Below, piece after piece: positions 37,271-46,956 of a stretch of DNA of 64,000 bases. Each line of letters opens with the position of its first letter. The stretch's first letter is position 1. Below the pieces are notes generated by a model. The model was not told the DNA's origin, ran no database searches, and saw only the letters and a program-made list of their open reading frames with translations. Source of the stretch: Gymnorhina tibicen (lineage: Eukaryota; Chordata; Aves; Passeriformes; Artamidae); NCBI GenBank assembly GCA_013399875.1, contig VXAZ01006396.1, positions 255,076 through 319,075 on the forward strand, given 5' to 3'. Both the position numbers and the translations under genes were made by a program.

Positions 37271-38680
37271 TTCTGCAAGAAATAAGAACCAGATGAGTTA
37301 TGGTATGTGTTTACACATGATGACAATATTTTGCTACCTATTCAAAAGCAAAATATAATTGAAGGAGGTCATTTTTCCAGTCTTTAAAATTACAGTTCAC
37401 CTGTATAATGGGATGTGATGAGTATTTGGCTTCTCAATGCTATTGCCACTAACTGATGGAGGAACAGTGACTGGTGCTATCTCTACTTCATACTTGCTTC
37501 ACTTCTGAACTTCGACTTTTCACGCTATCAAGTTTTTCGTGACAGTTTTCTGCTGGAGCAGAATTTTTCTCTTCACTACTGGTGATTGAAAAGCTATGAT
37601 GAATATCTCCAAATCACCCCATCAGATAAAAATATTTGCATGGGTTATTTTTACTCCTCAGCACATTATTTCCTCTCCCTAACATTTGCAGATAACTGAC
37701 CCTAACTGGCAGGATGCCACACGTCAAAAGGTCTGAGTCTGGGGCAGAGTCTGGGTTGGAGGTCTGCGTTGTGAATGAGGGCACTTCCTACCCTGGGAAG
37801 CTCTGGGCCACTGCTGTGTTTGAAGCAGCAAACAACATGGCCAGCTGTTGAAGCCTTGGCAAGATGTGAGCACACACAATCCCGTAAACCCCCACACATC
37901 TGAAATGAAGCAAATGCCTGATCTTTCAGACTTCCTCTCACTTGCCTCAAGTTTATTTCTTCTTCCAATATTGATTGCAGGGCTGGAAGAAAAGTACTTC
38001 TGGACCTTGTTTAGTACCGTTTTCTGTGTGGAACTAGACATGTTGGAGTGTTTTAGAATTTAACTCCTGCAATGCCCACTACAGAAATCACAGTTATTAT
38101 TACAGTTATTTCTTTGAAGCCTCTTCAGTACAAGTGGTCATGTGCACAATCACACCTTGGAAAATACCTACTCTGTGTGACTTCGCTGTAGCTTCAGACT
38201 TTCTTTGCAAGCCTCCAGGGACATGAAGACCTTAGATCTGACCTACATTTCTTCTACTGAGTCCACTTTTGCTTATTCTGCTTTGCCAATAATACCTTTA
38301 TGTCCTTTTCTTGCCTTTCTACCTACCTCTATGATCTATTGGTAACTGTTCAATCCTCTCTAAAATTTCCGTTTTGCCTTGAGACAAATGGAATGAAAAA
38401 TGTACTGTGATCAAACTTACATGTAGTATGGAGAAATAACATTTTTATTTTCTCTCTCAATTCTAAGGCACCTATTTGAGGAGTGGGAGGGGATGTTGCA
38501 TGCTTGGTATTTCTGTATTTTCTAGAACATGGAGCCTGAAGTAGGGGACAGTACTGCACACAGATCAAAGAATATTTTTAGATTACCTCGCTTTTTTTCT
38601 TGAAAACTTTTGAAAACTCAGTGTTCATGTTCTTTCACAAACCTTTCTACTTTCCTACCTAGTTGTTGTGAACTGATGGT
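37271..38680. other. Non-coding DNA, possible transposon remnants
   Basis: A minus frame of 105 codons at 38041-37724 has no family that I recognise. It could be more of the hAT remnant or chance. The rest shows only short frames and AT-rich sequence. Confidence 0.4.
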
Positions 38681-38944
38681 TCAAATAAATAATCTAGGAA
38701 GGACATAGAATTGCTGTATGTCAAATAGTGAAAGATGCAACTTTTTATAATGTTGACGAAATGAAATACTTTTATTCATCATGGGAAGCTTGGCAATTTT
38801 GGTCATATCAAACCTGAATTTCTTCTTGTTGTGGGCCATCCTCCTAAATAAAGACGAGAATAAACTTACTTGCATCCCCTCATTGGGAACTGCTGTGCAC
38901 TTTCTTGTACTGCTAACATCTAAGCCGACATTGGTTTTTAACAC
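38681..38944 (-). pseudogene. Unassigned coding-like frame of 87 codons
   Basis: The frame has a protein-like composition in its middle (a basic stretch reading FRRMAHNKKKFRF) but no family I recognise. It lies about 0.9 kb downstream, on the same strand, of another coding-like stretch at 39825-40440, so the two could be parts of one decayed gene copy. It could equally be a chance frame. Confidence 0.2.
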
Positions 38945-39051
38945 TTAGTAGTCTATTCTTAATGACCTTCCTATCTTTGCCGGTCCCCTTGGGCATGTGT
39001 CCTGGTTTATTACCTAGTCAACCACCCATTTTCTTATCTTCTTGGGGTTTG

Positions 39052-39480
39052 GTGGAATTAGTTCAATGCTCAGGGAAGGAAAGCAAGCCTTATGATCAGC
39101 TTGACCAATCCAAAAGGCTGACTGCTGAATTAAAAGCAGCAAGTACTGCAAGTGCTACTCACAGTGAGCAGTTTATGAGCAATTTGCAGACTGAAATTGG
39201 TTTGCCCAAAACATTTATTGGACAGCTTCAAATAGAAAACGAACTTGTAAAAACTGCAGTTTGTTCATGAACTGCATTCATGAGTAAGATAAATTATGTG
39301 GTACAAACTCTGCCCGCTGTTAACTTCACCAAGGGAGACATAAGAAGCTGCTGATGCCACTGGAGAGAGCTGAGGACCCATCACCCCTCCTGTACAAGAA
39401 TATTGTTTAAATGAAAGAACTCATGTGAAACGAAGCAAATGATGGAATAAACATTGCAGATGCAATTGAAGATGCATGCC
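39052..39480 (+). pseudogene. Unassigned coding-like stretch, coiled-coil character
   Basis: One frame from about 39052 to 39270 reads as a heptad-like, Gln/Leu/Glu-rich segment (for example SEQFMSNLQTEIGLPK followed by QLQIENELVK). After a stop, other frames continue with protein-like text such as RAEDPSPLLYKNI and IADAIEDACQLI up to about 39480. Several frame shifts and stops separate these pieces. No introns are evident. I do not recognise the family. It could be a processed pseudogene of a coiled-coil protein or an old transposon ORF, and chance cannot be excluded. Confidence 0.3.
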
Positions 39481-39824
39481 AACTTATATGAATTAGAAAT
39501 GAATGTTAATGTTCCTTAGATCAAGAAATTACCAGCTTGTACCCAATCTCCTTTAAGTTCTTGTTTCTAAAAATACAATCTTTAAGTTTTCAAAAACTGA
39601 GACTGCAGCTGTACTACATCATCCGAAACACCTAACCCTCCTTTCTTCTCTTAGTTTTTCCTCCTTCCCAGGACTGACCCCCATAAAAACCTAACGAGGA
39701 AGGAAGCCCTGTCCAGTTGATTGTGACGTCTTTGTGACAGTCATGGTCTGTAGCTCTTTCATTTATGCAAATCCAGTCAAGTATTCTGATGTATCAGCTG
39801 CACGTAATGTGAACACTTTTTAGC

Positions 39825-40440
39825 TCAAATGACAACCTTACTTTGCTTTGATAATTGTCCTGCCATTGCTAGCATCTGTGACACAGGTGTATCATGAGCT
39901 GCTCTTTCAGGTGTCCTGGGTGAGGAGGATAAGTGCTGAATGGAAATTTTTTTAGATGAAGGGGTTTCTAGTGTTAAGTTACTATGTAGTCTTTTAGGTT
40001 GAATTTCATAATTATGAAATAAGTTGAGAAAGAACTTTTGATCAGTTTCTTTAGAAACATTTATTAAGTTCTTTCTGAGCTGCAACTCTCAGTAAAGTCA
40101 AAAGCGTTTCCTTTCTGCCTCTGAGGACAACATTTTGTCCACAGACTGTAACTTAAACTTACTTTTATCTGAAGTACTATGTTCCAAAGACTGGTAAGAG
40201 ATTTATTGTGATGTATTAAACCATCTGTTTCCAAGGACTGTGCTTTGCATTCCAGCATTACCCAATGCTTGTGGTGGTGTGTTTTTGATTCTCAAAGCTC
40301 CTTTGCCATTTTAACTTATTTGTAGGTAACAGAGTGTTTTCACTGACTGGTAAAGCAGATGTCCTTGAGCAGTCAAATCTTGAACAGTCTACATGGGAGG
40401 TCATCTGCAGGGGTACTTGCAAGTTTTTTCTACAGATTTT
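39825..40440 (-). pseudogene. Unassigned coding-like stretch, possible processed pseudogene
   Basis: Read on the minus strand, protein-like text continues for about 600 bases through at least two stops and two frame changes. The downstream frame (40085-39825, 86 codons) contains LETPSSKKISIQHLSSSPRT and PERAAHDTPVSQMLAMAGQL, rich in Ser/Thr-Pro sites, as in many cell-cycle or chromatin proteins. The upstream pieces (40440-40090) read LLPTNKLKWQRSF and FKLQSVDKMLSSEAERKRF in different frames. No splice pattern is visible across the breaks. I could not name the parent gene. A retrocopy is the simplest explanation, and an exon of a real gene is less likely because of the stops. Confidence 0.35.
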
Positions 40441-40784
40441 TTCCTTTCCTGTACAGACTCCTAATAAACACTGGAATCAATAAAAAATTAAATGCAAAGT
40501 AGCAGCTTTTCCAAAATGCAGCAATGAATGAAGAAAGTACTTTTACAGAGGGATGTACAGGATCTTAACTTCTTTTTAGATAGCTAGCTATAAGATGGAA
40601 TATATTTTAGTCTATTTCAATAAAACAGATAGGTCAAAATGGTACAGGTCTGTGGGCAATCAAAGTTCAAATGGTGTGAACTCTTCTTTCATGTAAAGAA
40701 AACAGTTGTCAGGGAGGTTTTCTTTCTCTGTAAGCATTGCACTCAAACTCAGAGAGCTTTCAGAGGTTGTTCAGTGCTGGCACT

Positions 40785-40875
40785 CTTTTGTTATGATTGG
40801 AAGAAAATAAAATTTGGAGAGATAATAGTTTATTTGCCAAAAAAGGCAGGCTTGGCTCTACCAAACCTATTCACA
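40785..40875 (+). mobile_element. L1/Tx1-like LINE ORF2 fragment (post-RT region)
   Basis: A plus-strand frame reads WKKIKFGEIIVYLPKKAGLA and then LPNL. L1 and Tx1-type ORF2 proteins carry a conserved stretch near their C-terminal half, after the reverse transcriptase, of the form W-x-KKP-x-IK-x(3-5)-LQLPK-x(2)-GGLALPN, and the spacing agrees. Only about 30 residues match, so the extent is uncertain and both sides are unrecognisable. It cannot be part of the same insertion as the RT fragment at 53.1 kb because the order along the strand is reversed. Confidence 0.45.
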
Positions 40876-43800
40876 AAATTTGGGAAAAGTGAGTATAACA
40901 GACACAGGTGAAATAACAGACACAATTTTGCTGCCTGGGAAACACTTTCTTTTTGCTGTTTTTTGGGTTTTTTTTGAATATTGTCCACTCCAACATGGTG
41001 TTTCATGCACAATAGTGACTTGGGAGCAGATAACCATATATTGACTGCATGGCTGGTAAGTTAAGTGCAGTAAAAGAATAAGAAAGGGCCATCATTACCT
41101 CCAAACAACCTTCCAAAATCTTGCTGTATTAAAGTAGCTTGAATTGCATGAATTGCATGGCATTCCGTTCCTTTTCCTAATCAGTGCTTTTGTCTTTCAG
41201 CGCCCTGGCAACCCCAAATTTCAAGAACCTATTTGTTCCCTTGATGTAAATAAAACAACTATTCTTCAAGGCCAGCTTCTTGCTTTGTGAGAGGATAGAT
41301 TATATCACATTCAAAGGGAAACTCTAAGAGGTTTCTCTTTCTCCTTTATCTCTGTCTTTGTTTTCATAGGAAGGAAACACTAGCCAGGGCTGTCCCAGGA
41401 ATGAGTAAGAGATCCTAGGAGCATCTCCAAGGATTCACATGGTATTTCCTCGCAAATATGTTGCCTACGTGGCTGAATTGTGCTGCTCTGCTTGTGCTGC
41501 TTTGGAATTGCTGTCCTCTGATACAGTTTTTGAACTCAGAAATTCAGGAAGCCTACAAAAATAATATGTTTTGGGTATTACCGTGGCTACCAGCTAAAGG
41601 TAGTAGAGAAAATAGTTTGTTTGCCTTAATCTCTAGTTGCGTGCAAAACAAATATTATACAGGCAATTACTACAGAATTCTCACAAAGTGGACTTCAAGC
41701 ATACAATCAAAGCAAACTCAGAGCTACTCATAAGCAAATATTAAAAGCACCTTGAGCTCTTTGATTTTATTTTTTTCATTCTGAATTGGGAGCTGCTTTG
41801 CTAATCTGGCTAGAAACATGGAATTATTATTAAAGTGTCTGTCTAGGTTCTTAGTAAAATCAGGCATAATTTTTTTTCATTAATACAAGTTAAAATGCCT
41901 TCCATAGTACTGCAGACAACAGTGAATCAAGGTTATGTTACACTAGTCCTAAGGTGGGTTTTGCAGAGTAAAATATTTCATTTACAAGCTCCGGTTTAAA
42001 ATGTAGCATTTCTGAGTGATGGAAGCCTATAATATGCAGCCTTGGTATAATATCTGGTATACTGTACTTTGGGGAATGAACCAGAAGCCCTGAGTGCTGA
42101 CACAACCATTAAACAGATGATCTTATATTTACAGTATGTTATCTCATTTTGAATAGAATTTATCCAGCAAAATATTCCAAACAAGGTGCTGATATCTTGC
42201 CTTCTAAAGGCTAGTCTTTGGAGGACATCTGTCAGTTTAGCTTTCTCCTTCAGCTGGATTCTCAGTATGTGATTTTTGCTAGGTTACCTACCTAAATTCC
42301 TTTTTTCACTATCCTTCTCCCTTTTTTTTTTTTTTTTTATAATGCATATAATTTCTTGTCTCTTGAATGGTTGTTATTCAAAACATATGTTAGTGCAGTT
42401 CTGGAGAGAGATTATATAATAGCTATTTTGGTAATCCCTTTATACTACTTTGATAGGAATTCACAACTGTTGTGCACTTGCAAAAAATCCCTAGTTGCTC
42501 TACTGTCTTCTTTTTTTCCCCTGAACACTAGATTTAGAAGTGCTGCTTCTGTATGCCTTAGCTATCCCAAAATAGATCCCCCTCCAGGAGATATTCTCAT
42601 GACTGGGGAACTTCCAGTTTACAGATTTTAAATCTGACCTGTGGTCCAGGGGAGGGGGGACACAAAGAAAGTTTTCAGAGTTGAAAATGTATAAAAATAG
42701 AGATAAACTAAAGAGAGAAGACAGAACTACACTGAATACTATGGTGAGGTCCGGAAAACTCCCTGCTAAATGAAGCAATTCTCAAAACATTTATGGTTGA
42801 TTTTAGGAACCAAGAATTTGTCAAGTGTTATGAAGCAGCAAGCAGCCAGCATTAGACAGAAAATATCCTTAGATAAAACTACTGATGCCAGCCAAAAATC
42901 TGTGCAGGAGTTATTCCTAATGTTATTTTTTTTCCTAGTGATTTGTGTGTAGACTTGCAAGTTTCTTTTTATACACTGGAGGAAATGAAGCTTTTGAATT
43001 TGTACCCAGAATGCTCCTTTGCTGAAGTATATAAATGTTTTTCCAATTTGCAACTATACCAAAATCATTCGAGAAAATCTCTGTGCCATTGGCAGTGCTG
43101 CTGGATGTAAGGCTTTATGTACCTTGTGGAGATATTTTACCTATGCAGGACCTTTTCCAGAATGTGTCATGGTCTGCCATTGGATCCCTGGGAAATAACA
43201 CCTACTGAGAGTTTTGCAGGCTAAACCACACATGTACCTGTTTGGCCATTTACTGAACATTATAAGGGCTGCTTCAACTTGTTTTATAGAAGGTCTTGGT
43301 GCTGAAGCTAGCAGACAAAGGAAAAACACCTTATGAAAAAGACTTCCTGTGGCATATATTTAACATGAATTTTAATGTTCTGCTGCCTACCTGAAGCAAT
43401 GCAGGTTAAGGAAAGAAAATGTAAGAGATGCAAGGTTTAAATTTCGATGCAGTGAACAAGTTCAGTTCCCATCTTCTGCTCATATCAAAATATTGCTGAT
43501 CAGTAAAGGTATGTCACTTTGGAAAAATCCCATCCTTTTACTACCATTTTGTCTCTTGCTGCTTTTACATTGAAAAACACAAGTTTGTAATGCATTAAAA
43601 AAAGCCCTGAACTGATTCATTTGGAAGAGATCCAAACAGTACATTTTTCTTCATTCATGGAACTTTTGTCTTCATTTTTCTCTGAAACAAAATTTTGGCA
43701 AAGCCCCATGTAAGTTTTCAAAGCATCTTACTTAGGACACTTCTGAATTTTCCTTTGAAAAATTATTCCATCAAAAGTATTTCCAGCCAGTTGTACTGGC

Positions 43801-43901
43801 AATACTCTTCGTTTTTTTGAGTGCTTGGTCTCCATATTCCATGTCCAGGAAAATAGGTACACTTAAAAAAAAAAAAAAAAATCATTAATGTTAGTACTAA
43901 T
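40876..43901. other. Unique AT-rich non-coding DNA, no gene seen
   Basis: An 18-base or longer T run lies near 42321 and an A run near 43864. A plus frame at 41458 starts with a hydrophobic stretch but has no other gene-like property. No family could be assigned. Confidence 0.55.
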
Positions 43902-43911
43902 ATATATTAGT
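43896..43911. repeat. Perfect 16-base palindrome
   Basis: ACTAATATATATTAGT is its own reverse complement and sits at the presumed 3' edge of the minus-sense LTR, just after a 17-base A run. Confidence 0.9.
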
Positions 43912-44398
43912 TTGAGAACAAACCAGTGGGAGATCACAGGTGAGAATTATAATTTAATAGGAAAATTAAAATACATGCAATAGTACAAGAACACTGACAG
44001 AGTCAGGATACAACCTGACATCCTGTTAGTCAGGGTGGTGGTAGCAGTCCAGATGAAATGGTCTTGTTGAAGTGGTGATTCTGTAGAAGGGTCTGGTCTT
44101 CACCTGAAGGTCCAGTGGTAGCTCCTGTCCTCCAGGAATCCAGTAAGTAAAGGCTGCTTGTGCTGTTCCAAACCCCAAATTATATCCAGGTAGGAATGCT
44201 TGGCTCCTCCCCACTGGGTGGAGCATCTCACAATGGGCTGATGTAATTCTATGAGTCATGTAGGGGGTCCTTGATTGCCCATCAAACAGAGATAGCTCTC
44301 AGAGAGAGTTATCAAGGATGAGTCAAGAGATAACGAACACTGCCCCACCTGCTTTAACAGCTTGTGAAGATGATAATAGAATACATACTATTGGTTAC
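43902..44398 (-). mobile_element. LTR of an avian endogenous retrovirus (ERVL-like), minus sense
   Basis: Read on the minus strand, blocks familiar from a songbird LTR family appear in order: AAGCAGGTGGGGCAGTGTTC, GATGGGCAATCAAGGACCCC, AGCCCATTGTGAGATGCTCC, ACCTGGATATAATTTGGGG (TATA-like), GGACAGGAGCTACCACTGGA, TTCAGGTGAAGACCAGACCC, TGTATCCTGACTCTGTCAGT and a CTATTAAATTATAATTCTC polyadenylation region (signal at 43953-43958). The 5' edge may be TGTAACC at 44398 and the 3' edge lies near a perfect palindrome at 43896-43911. I see no clear target duplication. It is solo, with no retroviral coding region beside it. The 77-codon minus frame inside it is not a gene. Confidence 0.75.
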
Positions 44399-44405
44399 AC
44401 CTTAC

Positions 44406-44604
44406 ACTGTAACCTAGGACATAATAATATTGCCTATAATTGTAGCATAAATTAACATAATGTATTAAGGGGGGTGTACAGAATTTGCTGCGGTGATGAT
44501 GTAGTAATAAAGGTGTATTCTTTCTATTGTTAGGCTGAATAAAACAGAATAAAGGTCTCACGTGACTCTCCTAAGAGCAACGCAGCCCACTTCAGGGTAT
44601 GACA
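44406..44604 (+). mobile_element. Short LTR-like insert with matching 7-base flanks
   Basis: About 200 bases begin near TGTAACC (44408) and end in GGGTATGACA (44604). ACCTTAC stands exactly on both sides (44399-44405 and 44605-44611). Inside are TATA-like TATAATTG, two AATAAAGG-type polyadenylation signals (about 44507 and 44550) and a U5-like end, GAGCAACGCAGCCCACTTCA. This is the general plan of a small retroviral LTR on the plus strand. Two extra bases (AC) between the left flank and TG are irregular. It abuts the minus-sense LTR head to head. I cannot name the family. Confidence 0.45.
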
Positions 44605-44611
44605 ACCTTAC

Positions 44612-46277
44612 TCCACATTCTTATGTTGTGTTCTCTACTATGTCTGTGTTTCCATGATAGAAAATAATTCTGGTTGTCGCTGATAACAACAGTATGGAGT
44701 CATGGGCAAAGTGGAGAAAAATAATTTTGAATCTGGTGATCTTAGGTGACTTGGGTAGACGCAACATATCCCATTAAGGTGATTTAATGTCCTAGTTTAA
44801 AAAAGCCAATATAATTTGTGGACTGTATGTTAGACTTACCCAAATTGGAAAGGCACAAGGTTATTTTTTAAGCAACCTAAGTAGAATTGTGAAATTGAAA
44901 AAAAATGAGAAGTACTTGTAATTAGAACTAAAAGCCTTTACATTTTGCATCTATTTAGAAAATACTTACAAGAAGATTGAATTGGCATTTTGAAATAAAC
45001 AGGATTTGGTTTACTTACAAGCTTAAGTATGAAAAACAAAATATACTTTAGAATTATGTAGTAAAACTCCAGGGTGTGTTCATGCAGAAGATACTAAAAA
45101 ATGCCTTTTAACCTTTTCAGCATGGAACATGTTAATCAACTTCTAATATTGTTTTTCTTTCTTGACTATTCTTAAAATGGAGCAAGAAAGGCCTAAGTTG
45201 CATATTCAAGTTGACAGTGATAAAACATTTATTTCCTGCCTTTCAAGACACTATATAATAGACAGGTAAAAGATGGATTTTATATTTCATGGAGTTTAAT
45301 TTCGTCTGAAATATGAAACAATACAAAATTATGTCTTGACTTTTTCATATAAAGTGACTCTGAAATATCATTTGTGATTTCTGGTTTTTTTTCTTTAGAA
45401 GCATATGAACCTTTTTGTATGAGTCTTAGTTGAACCCGTAGTAATTTTTCTACAAATACCTATGCTTGTAAGAACCATTTTTATGTTAGCCAAAATTGTG
45501 ATTATTTAAAGTGGGAAGATGAAGCACATTGCTGACTATATGGTTAAATTATTTTCATCAGACATTGTTAGTTTATTGAAAGATTATTATTTTTTTAATT
45601 TCAGATTTCATTCAGGGAGATTAAAAAAAAAAAAAGCATTTTCTTTGAAGTCTACAGGATTTTATATATAGTTTTGGCGAAAAACAAAGTATTTTGATTT
45701 GCAAATCAGACTTTGTGAGAGCTGTGGGGATATTGTTTCTTGTGTCCATTCTCTTTCAGGGACAGGCTTTCCAGATACACAGTGTTTATCACCCGGGCGC
45801 TGAAGCCAAAGACATACACTGTGTGATGCTTTCCAGCACATTGCCTTTGCATTGTCCTAGAGGAAAGGTTGAAATGACTTTCTGCGGGTGAAAGCTGCCT
45901 GCAAAATGGACCAAAAGAAGAGAATGAGAGCAGATAATGTCTGAATTATACATATAAATATAGATATATATTTCCCTTTTTTTTCTTGGCAACATAAGAG
46001 TATTTCCATATCAGCATGTTTTGAATTTTGGAAGAAAATTTTTATTGTTTGAATTACTGCTAAAGGGTAACTAATTATCCTGGAAAATGCTAATTGGAGA
46101 AACACTTTTTAATGAGTTGTATTCAGGATCGAAGCCTTTTGTTATTACTCCAGAAAAGGTCTTTAAATAATGTTCTACTTTGTAGAATATTTCAGCTATC
46201 CAGGTCAGGCTCTAGAGTTTACAGCTCAGTTTCTTAATGTCCTGAAGTTCCAACTGAACTGATTCAACATAGCATGC
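44612..46277. other. AT-rich non-coding DNA, no gene seen
   Basis: AT-rich sequence with A/T runs (for example near 45624) and a TATA-type alternating stretch near 45950-45970. Open frames are short and featureless. No element named. Confidence 0.55.
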
Positions 46278-46956
46278 TGTCCTGGGGTGACTGTATGATA
46301 CCGCATTCCCTATTGTCTGCCCTATGCCAGATAGGAATCCCGTGCCTTCCTGTGTCTTTAAGCTGAGTCCAGGAGAGGGGGGAGAGAAGCCGAGTGAATT
46401 CTTCAGAGTTGTTTCTGCTTCAAGGACACCCACACTCTCCTGCATTTTTTGCTGCTACAGAGCTGAGGAAAGCACCTTCCTGCTTTCTCCTCAGGTCTCG
46501 GCTCTCTGCATCAGGGAAGAGAGTGGCATTCTCTTGCTTTTTAGCTAGCTTCTTGTTCATTAGCTAAAGCACGGAGTTTCCTGGGACTTTGGCCTCTTCT
46601 TCTTCTTCTCTTCTGGGCTGTTCAGCAACACCAGACCATCACCAGGAGGCCCTACACTGAGGCCCGGAGGGGCCCACGCCGAACTCCAGCTCCAGAGAGG
46701 AGAGAGCCACACCCACAAAGGACTTTGAAATCTTCCCAGGTCTTCTCCACAGCAAGAGGTTTTATTATTTAATATTATTATTTCTCTGTGCCTGCGTGCA
46801 CTTTGCTTGTTAATTAAATAGTTTTTTTTTTCACTTTCCTTCGAGGAAGGCTTTTTTTTCCAAACCTGGTCAGAGAGGGGCTGCTGAAATCTGCCTTCTA
46901 ACAGAGAGATGTTCATTTCGGACATTTTCCTCCAAAATTTGTCTCAAACCAAGACA
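46278..46956 (+). mobile_element. Solo LTR, ERVL-like, with intact 5-bp target duplication
   Basis: The element runs from TGTCCTGGGGTGACTG to CTCAAACCAAGACA, with standard TG...CA ends, for 679 bases. CATGC is duplicated exactly at 46273-46277 and 46957-46961, the 5-bp length typical of ERVL integrases. The likely polyadenylation signal ATTAAA (46813-46818) lies about 140 bases from the 3' end, followed by a T-rich part and CACTTTCCTTCGAGGAAGG, which suits a U3-R-U5 plan on the plus strand. No retroviral coding DNA is next to it, so homologous recombination between the two LTRs has removed the body. The 121-codon minus frame and other frames inside it are not genes. Confidence 0.85.

Noticed and set aside
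41458..41733. Plus frame starting with a hydrophobic, signal-peptide-like stretch
   Set aside because: No cleavage context, no following domain and no upstream exon or promoter. Chance hydrophobic starts are common in AT-rich DNA.
46560..46925. Minus frame of 121 codons
   Set aside because: It lies wholly inside the solo LTR at 46278-46956, in its antisense direction.
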